The notes under the pieces were generated by a model. The model was not told the DNA's origin. It worked only from the letters and a program-made list of their open reading frames with translations, and searched no databases. Positions 1 through 4,245 of a DNA stretch of 6,221 nucleotides are shown here, piece after piece; within the stretch, counting starts at the first letter, position 1; every line of letters starts with the position of its first letter. Source of the stretch: Candidatus Kerfeldbacteria bacterium (GTDB lineage: Bacteria > Patescibacteriota > Patescibacteriia > Veblenbacterales > UBA10138). The stretch is from NCBI GenBank assembly GCA_016234305.1, contig JACRFM010000058.1, positions 1 through 6,221 on the forward strand, in the 5' to 3' direction. The position numbers were made by a program, and so were the translations under genes.

Positions 1-77
1 TATAAAACTATGATTTCAGTTTCAGCTAATTTAATTTCTCTTTCACTCGGCTCGTCTAAAGTGCCTAGTGAAGTCAT
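1..77 (-). CDS. Possible 5' end of a divergent gene, product unknown (partial)
   Basis: A minus-strand reading frame starts with ATG at 77-75 and stays open to the left edge (25 codons). It reads roughly M-T-S-L-G-T-L-D-E-P-S-E-R-E-I-K-L-A-E and is rich in Asp/Glu, with many purine-first codons, so it looks coding. The frame is also open upstream to about 152, with a possible GTG start at 149, but that part runs through a GC-rich palindrome and is unlikely to be coding. No Shine-Dalgarno is visible, and the base before this ATG is A, unlike the genes on the other strand. The competing reading is a plus-strand frame open from 1 to a TAA at 97-99, which could be the tail of an upstream gene; it does not resemble the L14 C-terminus. 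I do not recognise a family in either. Existence and strand are uncertain. Confidence 0.3.
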   Translation of the reverse strand, partial: MTSLGTLDEPSEREIKLAETEIIVL

Positions 78-79
78 TG

Positions 80-99
80 TTACTGGGTATGCCCAGTAA
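80..99. repeat. Perfect 8-bp inverted repeat with 4-nt loop
   Basis: TTACTGGG (80-87) and CCCAGTAA (92-99) are exact inverted repeats around the loop TATG. G79-T100 (wobble) and T78-A101 could add two pairs. No T-tract follows on either strand, so it is not a typical terminator. It lies directly upstream of the possible minus-strand start at 77. Its left arm plus loop (TACTGGGTATG, 81-91) recurs exactly at 244-254, where it contains the L24 start codon. Confidence 0.7.
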
Positions 100-106
100 T
101 ACAACT

Positions 107-148
107 TGGCTAGCCCGCCGGCCGTCGGGCAGGCGCTCGCCCGAGCCA
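107..148. repeat. GC-rich palindrome cluster (two hairpins closed by an outer stem)
   Basis: TGGCT (107-111) and AGCCA (144-148) close a structure holding two GC-rich inverted repeats. The first, 113-130, is an 18-nt palindrome with one mismatched position (GCCCG-C-CGGCCG-T-CGGGC). The second, GGGC (127-130) with GCCC (139-142), surrounds AGGCGCTC and shares four bases with the first, so the two compete. The cluster stands out from AT-rich surroundings and is followed by TTTTATTATAAAA. It could act as a weak transcription barrier or be a dispersed palindromic element; nothing here settles which. Confidence 0.55.
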
Positions 149-197
149 CATTTTATTATAAAAATTATGTTTTATTTAAAATTATTTAATCAATTAC
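149..197 (+). promoter_or_regulatory. AT-rich tract, possible promoter region for the ribosomal protein operon
   Basis: This stretch is almost entirely A and T, and includes -10-like hexamers TATAAA (157-162) and TTTAAT (185-190). I cannot see a convincing -35 element at the usual 16-18 nt spacing from either. Position supports a promoter: it follows a GC-rich palindrome cluster and precedes the leader stem-loop and the first ribosomal gene. AT richness alone is common in the spacers of this genome, so the call is tentative. Confidence 0.25.
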
Positions 198-237
198 CTT
201 TGTTTAACCACGCTCGCGCTGAGGTGGTTTAGCAAAG
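198..237 (+). promoter_or_regulatory. Long leader stem-loop upstream of L24
   Basis: CTTTG (198-202) pairs with CAAAG (233-237), T203-G232 is a wobble and T204-A231 a pair, T205/T230 is a mismatch, AACCAC (206-211) pairs with GTGGTT (224-229), G212 is bulged, and CTC (213-215) pairs with GAG (221-223) around the loop GCGCT. That makes about 16 pairs in 40 nt, ending 14 nt before the L24 ATG. No T-tract follows, so it is not an intrinsic terminator. Placement in the 5' leader of a ribosomal protein operon fits a translational or autoregulatory element, as known for several such operons. It matches no specific leader class I recognise. Confidence 0.5.
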
Positions 238-251
238 TTGATATACTGGGT

Positions 252-584
252 ATGGCAACTAAACTACGTATTAAAAAAAATGACTTAGTAAAAGTGCTCA
301 CTGGCCGTGACCGCGGTAAGCAAGGCAAGGTAACGCAAGTTTTCCCTAAATCCGGCCTAGTGGTAGTTGAAGGTATTAATTTGCGTTTTAAACATTTGCG
401 CAACACTCCCGGCCAAGGTCGCGCCGGTAGCCGGGTGCAATACGCCGCACCCCTCGGGGCTAGTAAACTTATGGTGATGTGCCCGAGTTGCGGTAAGACT
501 ACTCGCGTGCAGATGATTAAATCAGCCGAAGGCAAAAGTTTGCGCAGTTGCCATCGCTGTCAGCAAACCTTGACTACAGTTTAA
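252..584 (+). CDS. rplX: 50S ribosomal protein L24 (uL24)
   Basis: L24 binds 23S rRNA near the polypeptide exit tunnel and is an early assembly protein of the large subunit. The 110-residue product has the KOW-type N-terminus (residues 6-44, I-K-K-N-D-L-V-K-V-L-T-G-R-D-R-G-K-Q-G-K-V), the G-I-N-L segment typical of L24, and a C-terminal C-P-S-C-G-K-T-T-R-V stretch. Two Cys pairs (C77/C80 and C100/C103) form a likely C4 zinc ribbon; such Cys pairs occur in some but not all bacterial L24 proteins. Length is normal (about 100-110). The ATG at 252 is the natural family start. No Shine-Dalgarno is visible; the start lies in ACTGGGTATG. It is the first gene of the cluster here, without L14 and S17 upstream, and is followed after 11 nt by L5. 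Confidence 0.96.
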   Translation: MATKLRIKKNDLVKVLTGRDRGKQGKVTQVFPKSGLVVVEGINLRFKHLRNTPGQGRAGSRVQYAAPLGASKLMVMCPSCGKTTRVQMIKSAEGKSLRSCHRCQQTLTTV

Positions 585-595
585 TTTGGTTACTT

Positions 596-1216
596 ATGAC
601 TAAAGCCACTAACAATTTAAAAGACTTTTACTTCAAAGAGGTTGTGCCTCAGTTGAAAAAGGATTTGGCTATTCACAACAATTTAGCCGTACCTCGTTTA
701 GTTAAAGCGGTGGTTAATGTTGGTTTGGGCCGGGCCTGGCGTGAACCCAAACTTCAGGAAGTGGCCCTCAAGACATTGGAGCGTATTACCGGACAAAAGC
801 CGGTTTTGAATAAAGCCCGCAAATCAATTTCTAATTTTAAAATTCGCCAGGGTATGGTCATAGGGGCTTCAGTTACTCTGCGGGGCGGGCGCATGTATGA
901 TTTTCTTCAGAAATTAGTGCAGGTAGCCTTGCCGCGAGTGCGTGATTTTCGCGGTTTAAGCCTTAAAGCGTTGGATAAACAGGGCAACCTGTCAATTGGT
1001 TTTAAAGAGCATATTGTTTTTCCGGAAATCAAAAGCGATGAAATTGAAATGCTCCATGGTTTGGAAGTAGCCATTGTTACCACTGCCGTCTCGCGCGAAC
1101 AAGGCCAGCGCTTGTTTGAATTGTTAGGTTTTCCTTTGGCTGCCCCTAATCTTGATAAGGTTCGGTCGGCTCCCAGATTAAGTCATTTAAATATTAAGAC
1201 CAGATCAAGCTTATGA
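596..1216 (+). CDS. rplE: 50S ribosomal protein L5 (uL5) with C-terminal extension
   Basis: L5 binds 5S rRNA and helps form the central protuberance of the large subunit. The 206-residue product shows family landmarks in order: N-V-G-L-G (41-45), I-T-G-Q-K-P-V (64-70), K-A-R-K-S-I-S-N-F-K-I-R (73-84), V-T-L-R-G-G-R-M-Y-D-F-L (93-104), L-P-R-V-R-D-F-R-G-L-S (112-122), F-P-E-I (142-145) and the usual end at G-F-P (178-180). About 26 further residues follow, ending I-K-T-R-S-S-L, beyond the usual length of about 180. A TTG in the same frame at 548 would overlap L24, so ATG at 596, 11 nt after the L24 stop, is preferred. The gene ends in TGA, consistent with the standard code. A 412-nt non-coding spacer follows. 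Confidence 0.96.
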   Translation: MTKATNNLKDFYFKEVVPQLKKDLAIHNNLAVPRLVKAVVNVGLGRAWREPKLQEVALKTLERITGQKPVLNKARKSISNFKIRQGMVIGASVTLRGGRMYDFLQKLVQVALPRVRDFRGLSLKALDKQGNLSIGFKEHIVFPEIKSDEIEMLHGLEVAIVTTAVSREQGQRLFELLGFPLAAPNLDKVRSAPRLSHLNIKTRSSL

Positions 1217-1325
1217 CCGGTCGGAGTTTGTTGAAACGGTAGAAAGTAGAAACTGGAATTACGAATAGGAACCACGAATCTGAATTTCTAATTACTCTAA
1301 TTAACCTAATATCTAATTAAATCTC

Positions 1326-1398
1326 AATGTCAAAGTAAAAGCTTCGCTTTTATCCCGATGGCCATCGGGATGGTTGCACGAGGCAACCAAATGTCAAA
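1326..1398. repeat. Three adjacent hairpins between 9-bp direct repeats
   Basis: AATGTCAAA occurs at 1326-1334 and again at 1390-1398. Between the copies lie three back-to-back perfect inverted repeats: TAAAAGC/GCTTTTA with loop TTC (1336-1352), a 20-bp perfect palindrome centred on GATGGCCATC (1352-1371), and TGGTTGC/GCAACCA with loop ACGAG (1371-1389). The direct repeats abut the hairpin block almost exactly, as target-site duplications would. No transposase or longer terminal repeats are present, so a small non-autonomous or REP-like element is the closest analogy. Confidence 0.65.
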
Positions 1399-1438
1399 TC
1401 AATGACTTAATGACTAAATGCCAAAAAGTTTTGAAATT

Positions 1439-1545
1439 GGGATTTTGTCCCGCTTCGTCATCGCTCTGTCATCGCTCCGCGAGAGCTTGCGCAGCTACGA
1501 CGAGATCTGGCGAAGCCATGACGGGATCTCGCATAGCGAGAGATT
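1439..1545. repeat. Array of small palindromic modules and a 10-nt tandem repeat
   Basis: This block is much more GC-rich than its flanks and is dense in short inverted repeats: GGGA/TCCC (1439-1451), GCTC/GAGC (1474-1486), AGCT/AGCT around TGCGC (1484-1496), TGGC-GAA-GCCA (1508-1518), CGAGATC/GATCTCG (1501-1507 with 1525-1531) enclosing the previous one, and TCTCGC-ATA-GCGAGA (1527-1541). GTCATCGCTC is repeated at 1457-1466 and 1468-1477 (period 11). Several stems have 3-nt loops. Overlapping modules give alternative folds. No T-tract suggests a terminator. Confidence 0.6.
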
Positions 1546-1628
1546 TGATTTGATATTTGGATTTTGAAATTTATTTATTGGAAATTGATTAGAAATTAAA
1601 AATTAGGAATTAGAAATTTATATAATTT

Positions 1629-1823
1629 ATGTCTACCACGGCCCAAGAAGTTAAAGCTCGTAATTCCCTAACTAAAACTAAGTATTCCTCGCGGATCATG
1701 CGGCGCTGTTGGCGCTGCGGCCGCAAGCACGGTTATATGCGCGATTTTAATCTTTGCCGTATCTGTTTCAGGGAACTAGCTAATAACGGGGAAATACCCG
1801 GTATTAAAAAAGCCAGCTGGTAA
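1629..1823 (+). CDS. rpsN: 30S ribosomal protein S14, zinc-binding type (uS14)
   Basis: S14 is a late-assembling protein of the small-subunit head, required for A-site tRNA binding. The 64-residue product is the short, zinc-binding form: C27-x-x-C30 and C43-x-x-C46 form the C4 zinc site within R-R-C-W-R-C-G-R-K-H-G-Y and N-L-C-R-I-C-F-R-E-L, and the C-terminus G-E-I-P-G-I-K-K-A-S-W is diagnostic. Length is typical (about 61) with a few extra N-terminal residues. The ATG at 1629 is the only in-frame start that gives the N-terminus. The upstream sequence is AT-rich with no Shine-Dalgarno. S14 between L5 and S8 is the canonical order, but here it is separated from L5 by the 412-nt mosaic. Confidence 0.96.
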   Translation: MSTTAQEVKARNSLTKTKYSSRIMRRCWRCGRKHGYMRDFNLCRICFRELANNGEIPGIKKASW

Positions 1824-1893
1824 ATTATTCTTTTGCTAAACTATTAACTATTGATTAAGAACCATTGACTACGAACTAAGAAATACTAATTAT
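1824..1893. other. 70-nt low-complexity spacer between S14 and S8
   Basis: The spacer contains imperfect tandem words such as CTATTAACTATTGATTA and ACCATTGACTACGAACTA and has no ORF or clear hairpin. Its composition resembles the AT-rich flanks of the large spacer between L5 and S14 (both contain GAACCA and CGAA words). It shows no Shine-Dalgarno for S8. Confidence 0.5.
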
Positions 1894-2280
1894 ATGACAG
1901 ATCCTATTAGTGACATGTTAACTCGAATCCGTAACGCTTTGCTGGCTCGTCAGACTGAGACGCTCGTGCCTTATTCCAAAGTTAAGGCCGGTTTGGCTAA
2001 TATTTTACAGCGTGAAGGATACTTGGCTGGTGTGGAAGAAATTAATAATCCTTACCGCTCGTTGCTACTTAAATTAAAGTATCAGTCGGGTCAGCCGGCG
2101 ATTCGTAATTTAAAGCGCATTAGCAAACCAGGTAATCGTCGTTATGTCAAAAGTATAGAATTGCCCCGGGTTCTGTCTGGTTTAGGTACAGCCATAATTT
2201 CCACCTCGCAAGGCCTGCTGACTGTTAAAGAGGCTAAACAACGGAAATTGGGCGGTGAAGTCATTTGTGAGATTTATTAA
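1894..2280 (+). CDS. rpsH: 30S ribosomal protein S8 (uS8)
   Basis: S8 is a primary 16S rRNA binder that organises the central domain of the small subunit; in E. coli it is also the translational repressor of the spc operon. The 128-residue product shows D-P-I-S-D-M-L-T-R-I-R-N-A (3-15), I-S-K-P-G-N-R-R-Y (76-84), L-P-R-V-L-S-G-L-G-T-A-I-I-S-T-S (90-105, the rRNA-binding C-terminal signature) and G-G-E-V-I-C-E-I at the end. Length is normal (about 130). Whether S8 represses this operon is unknown, although the stem-loop upstream of L24 would be a target to test. L6 follows after 27 nt. Confidence 0.97.
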   Translation: MTDPISDMLTRIRNALLARQTETLVPYSKVKAGLANILQREGYLAGVEEINNPYRSLLLKLKYQSGQPAIRNLKRISKPGNRRYVKSIELPRVLSGLGTAIISTSQGLLTVKEAKQRKLGGEVICEIY

Positions 2281-2307
2281 ATTGTGAATGATTAGTTATA
2301 TATTTAT

Positions 2308-2859
2308 ATGTCACGCTTAGGTAAATTAGCTATTCCTTTGCCTGCCGGGGTTACCGTCACGATTACTGCCGGGGTGGCCGCGGTCAAGGGCTCCAAAGGT
2401 GAGGTCGCGGAGAAAATTCCGACTAGTGTTAAAGTTGTTAACGAAGAGGGAAGTTTGAAAGTGTCAGTTAATAACCCGGATAATAGTCAGCAGCGGGCGC
2501 TCTGGGGGCTGGCACGTCAGCTGTTGGCCAATGCTGTTAAGGGAGTGAGCCAGGGTTTTAGTAAGAGCTTGGAACTCTCTGGTATTGGTTTTAAAGTGCA
2601 ATTGGAAGGCCAGACTTTAGTTCTGAATTTAGGTTTTTCTCACCAAGTCCGTTATGCCGTACCGAATGGTGTGACAGCCATAGTGGAAAAGAATACTATT
2701 ACTATCAGCGGCGCCAATAAACAGCAGGTTGGGCAAGTGGCGGCTGAAATTCGCTCTCTTAAGAAACCTGAACCTTATAAAGGTAAGGGTATTAAATATA
2801 GTGATGAAGTTATTCGCCGTAAGGCCGGCAAGGTAGTTAAATCAGCCGGCGCCAAATAG
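2308..2859 (+). CDS. rplF: 50S ribosomal protein L6 (uL6)
   Basis: L6 sits near the GTPase-associated and sarcin-ricin region of the large subunit and binds 23S rRNA through its C-terminal domain. The 183-residue product has the two-repeat architecture of the family: S-R-L-G-K-L-A-I-P-L-P at the N-terminus, the inter-repeat stretch G-L-A-R-Q-L-L-A-N-A-V-K-G-V (67-80), L-S-G-I-G-F-K-V (90-97), and the signature P-E-P-Y-K-G-K-G-I-K-Y (154-164) near the end. Length matches the family (about 175-185). The start at 2308 gives the canonical N-terminus; the upstream sequence is TATATTTAT, without a Shine-Dalgarno. L18 follows after 12 nt. Confidence 0.97.
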   Translation: MSRLGKLAIPLPAGVTVTITAGVAAVKGSKGEVAEKIPTSVKVVNEEGSLKVSVNNPDNSQQRALWGLARQLLANAVKGVSQGFSKSLELSGIGFKVQLEGQTLVLNLGFSHQVRYAVPNGVTAIVEKNTITISGANKQQVGQVAAEIRSLKKPEPYKGKGIKYSDEVIRRKAGKVVKSAGAK

Positions 2860-2871
2860 TTGATTATTTTT

Positions 2872-3231
2872 ATGAAATTAGTACAAACTCCACAAACCAT
2901 TCGCCTTCGTCGTCATCGCCGTTTGCGCTCCCATATTGCCGGAACGCCGACGCGTCCTCGTTTGGCCGTCTTCCGCAGTTTAAAGCATATCAGCGCGCAG
3001 TTGATAGATGATACCGCCAGGCGAACTCTGCTGACAGTATCGGACCAGCAACTGAAATTAGCTAAGACTGATAAGCCGCAAACCGTGTCAGCCAAAGTTG
3101 GTCAAGCCTTGGCTAAGGCAGCGCTGGAGCAGGGTCTTAAACAAGTAGTCTTTGACCGGGGCGGTTATGCTTATCATGGTCGCGTTAAGGCTTTGGCCGA
3201 AGCGGCGCGCGCGGCCGGTTTAGAATTTTAA
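2872..3231 (+). CDS. rplR: 50S ribosomal protein L18 (uL18)
   Basis: L18 binds 5S rRNA together with L5 and attaches it to the large subunit. The 119-residue product has a basic N-terminus (R-L-R-R-H-R-R-L-R, 11-19), the R-P-R-L-A-V-F-R-S-L-K-H-I-S-A-Q-L-I-D-D segment (28-47), and the C-terminal signature V-F-D-R-G-G-Y-A-Y-H-G-R-V-K-A-L-A-E (93-110) ending A-G-L-E-F. Length is normal (about 115-120). A TTG at 2860 in the same frame would add four residues directly after the L6 stop; ATG at 2872 fits the family and the local T-ATG start pattern better. S5 follows after 15 nt. Confidence 0.96.
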   Translation: MKLVQTPQTIRLRRHRRLRSHIAGTPTRPRLAVFRSLKHISAQLIDDTARRTLLTVSDQQLKLAKTDKPQTVSAKVGQALAKAALEQGLKQVVFDRGGYAYHGRVKALAEAARAAGLEF

Positions 3232-3246
3232 TTTAATTAAATCAAT

Positions 3247-3780
3247 ATGGCATTACCGTCACAAACACATTCTCGAACAGGTTCACCTTCCGGCCGTGGC
3301 CCACGTGGGCGCGGCGGCCGTGGCAACGCGCCGCGGCGCGACCGTCCGGAGAACGACTTTGACCAGCGTATCGTTGAATTGGCCCGGGTAGCCCGCGTTA
3401 TGGCCGGCGGCAAGCGTTTGCGCTTTCGCGCGCTAGTGGTGATTGGCGACCATAAAGGGCAGGTTGGCCATGGTTTAGCCAAGGGTGCGGATGTCAGTTT
3501 GGCTATTAACAAGGCTGGCACTAAGGCGCGGCGCAATTTGATTACCGTGCCGATTAAAAAAGACACGATTCCTCACGAAATTAAAATGAAATATAAAAGC
3601 GCCGTGGTTTTGCTCAAACCGGCGCCGGCTGGTACCGGTATTATTGCCGGCGGTCCGGTGAGGACTGTCTTAGAGCTCGCCGGCGTGCCCAATGTTGTTT
3701 CTAAAATCTTAGGGTCAGGCAATAAAATTAATAACGTCCGGGCCGTGCTTAAAGCTTTGTCAACCATGAAAGTTCGTTAG
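3247..3780 (+). CDS. rpsE: 30S ribosomal protein S5 (uS5) with RG-rich N-terminal tail
   Basis: S5 lies at the mRNA entry side of the small subunit and contributes to decoding fidelity and mRNA unwinding. The 177-residue product has an N-terminal dsRBD-like domain (about 36-101: R-V-A-R-V-M-A-G-G-K-R-L-R-F, then A-L-V-V-I-G-D and G-L-A-K-G) and a C-terminal domain (about 105-170: T-I-P-H-E, L-L-K-P-A-P-A-G-T-G-I-I-A-G-G-P-V-R, then L-G-S-G-N). Residues 15-31 form an Arg/Gly-rich tail (S-G-R-G-P-R-G-R-G-G-R-G) encoded by unusually GC-rich sequence with a repeated CGGCCGTGGC (3291-3300, 3315-3324) and the palindrome GCCCACGTGGGC (3299-3310). L15 follows after 10 nt, with no L30 gene between. 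Confidence 0.97.
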   Translation: MALPSQTHSRTGSPSGRGPRGRGGRGNAPRRDRPENDFDQRIVELARVARVMAGGKRLRFRALVVIGDHKGQVGHGLAKGADVSLAINKAGTKARRNLITVPIKKDTIPHEIKMKYKSAVVLLKPAPAGTGIIAGGPVRTVLELAGVPNVVSKILGSGNKINNVRAVLKALSTMKVR

Positions 3781-3790
3781 TTTTAAATTT

Positions 3791-4231
3791 ATGTCATTGT
3801 CACTTCACACCTTAAAACCAAGCAAAGGTTCCAAGCATACTACTAAGCGCCTCGGGCGGGGTAATGCTTCGGGCAAGGGCAGTTATTCTACCAAGGGTAT
3901 AAAAGGCCAGCGCGCTCGTCAGGGTGGACGCAAAGGTCTGGTTCAGTTTGGCGTTAAACACTTTGTGGCCCGTTTGCCCAAAGTTCGCGGGTTTCAAAGT
4001 TTTAAACCAATAACCCAAGTGGTGAGTTTGAACGATTTGGCAGTTTTTAAAAACGGCGCCACCGTGACCGTGAACGCTTTAAAACAAAGAGGTTTAATAA
4101 CCAGTACGACCTTGCCGGTTAAATTAATTGGCGTGGGTAAACTAAAAGTCAGCTTGCAGGTTGATTTGCCCCGTTTGAGCAGCGGCGCGCGCGCGGCTAT
4201 TATTAAAGCCGGGGGCAGTATCAAAGCCTAG
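3791..4231 (+). CDS. rplO: 50S ribosomal protein L15 (uL15)
   Basis: L15 is a late-assembly large-subunit protein whose long extension threads into 23S rRNA. The 146-residue product has the Gly/Lys/Arg-rich N-terminal arm (L-K-P-S-K-G-S-K, K-R-L-G-R-G-N-A-S-G-K-G at 19-30, G-I-K-G-Q-R-A-R-Q-G-G at 36-46), then the globular part with R-L-P-K-V-R-G-F (61-68), V-V-S-L-N-D-L (77-83) and the C-terminal signature K-L-I-G-V-G-K-L-K-V-S-L-Q-V to A-G-G-S-I (111-144). Length is normal. The start sits in TTTAAATTTATG without a Shine-Dalgarno. SecY follows after 14 nt, the usual order once L30 is absent. Confidence 0.97.
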   Translation: MSLSLHTLKPSKGSKHTTKRLGRGNASGKGSYSTKGIKGQRARQGGRKGLVQFGVKHFVARLPKVRGFQSFKPITQVVSLNDLAVFKNGATVTVNALKQRGLITSTTLPVKLIGVGKLKVSLQVDLPRLSSGARAAIIKAGGSIKA

Positions 4232-4245
4232 TTAATTAATCGCCT

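Larger units (their letters stand above)
1217..1628. other. 412-nt non-coding palindromic mosaic inside the operon
   Basis: No plausible gene is seen on either strand; the longest frames are a few tens of codons. From left to right: a low-complexity A/T-rich part (about 1240-1325), a cluster of three hairpins (1336-1389) between two copies of AATGTCAAA, a short AT stretch with recurring AATGAC/AATGTC words, a GC-rich array of small hairpins (1439-1545), and a second AT-rich part (about 1546-1628). The two AT flanks are partly inverted copies: AATTTCTAATTA on the left and AATTAGAAATT on the right. The other gene gaps in this operon are 10-70 nt, so this spacer looks acquired or expanded. It could split the operon into two transcription units. 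Confidence 0.75.

Noticed and set aside
89..232. Plus-strand frame of 48 codons starting at the ATG in the hairpin loop
   Set aside because: It runs through the GC palindrome cluster and the AT tract and gives low-complexity peptide (runs of R/P, then F/I/L/N) with no family resemblance; explained by structured non-coding sequence.
194..535. 113-codon minus-strand frame opposite L24
   Set aside because: It is antisense to a clear L24 gene and has no recognisable domain; an overlap artefact.
548..595. Extended L5 start at TTG 548
   Set aside because: It would overlap the L24 end by 37 nt and add 16 residues not seen in L5; ATG at 596 matches the family and the local start context.
1441..1545. 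tRNA-like or cloverleaf fold in the L5-S14 spacer
   Set aside because: There is no T-loop GTTCGA-type motif, no anticodon arm of correct size and no acceptor stem; the short stems overlap and do not make a cloverleaf.
1621..1626. TATAAT hexamer just before the S14 ATG as a promoter -10 box
   Set aside because: It ends 2 nt before the ATG, so transcription would start inside the gene, even for a leaderless message; no -35 is visible. Likely chance in AT-rich DNA.
2824..2850. GCCGGC inverted repeat at the end of L6 (2824-2829 and 2845-2850)
   Set aside because: It lies inside the coding region, has a 15-nt loop and uses a self-complementary hexamer common in GC-rich codon pairs; no T-tract follows, so not called as a terminator.
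3237..3566. 109-codon minus-strand frame opposite S5
   Set aside because: It is antisense to S5 and Pro/Arg-rich because it reads the complement of the RG-encoding repeats.
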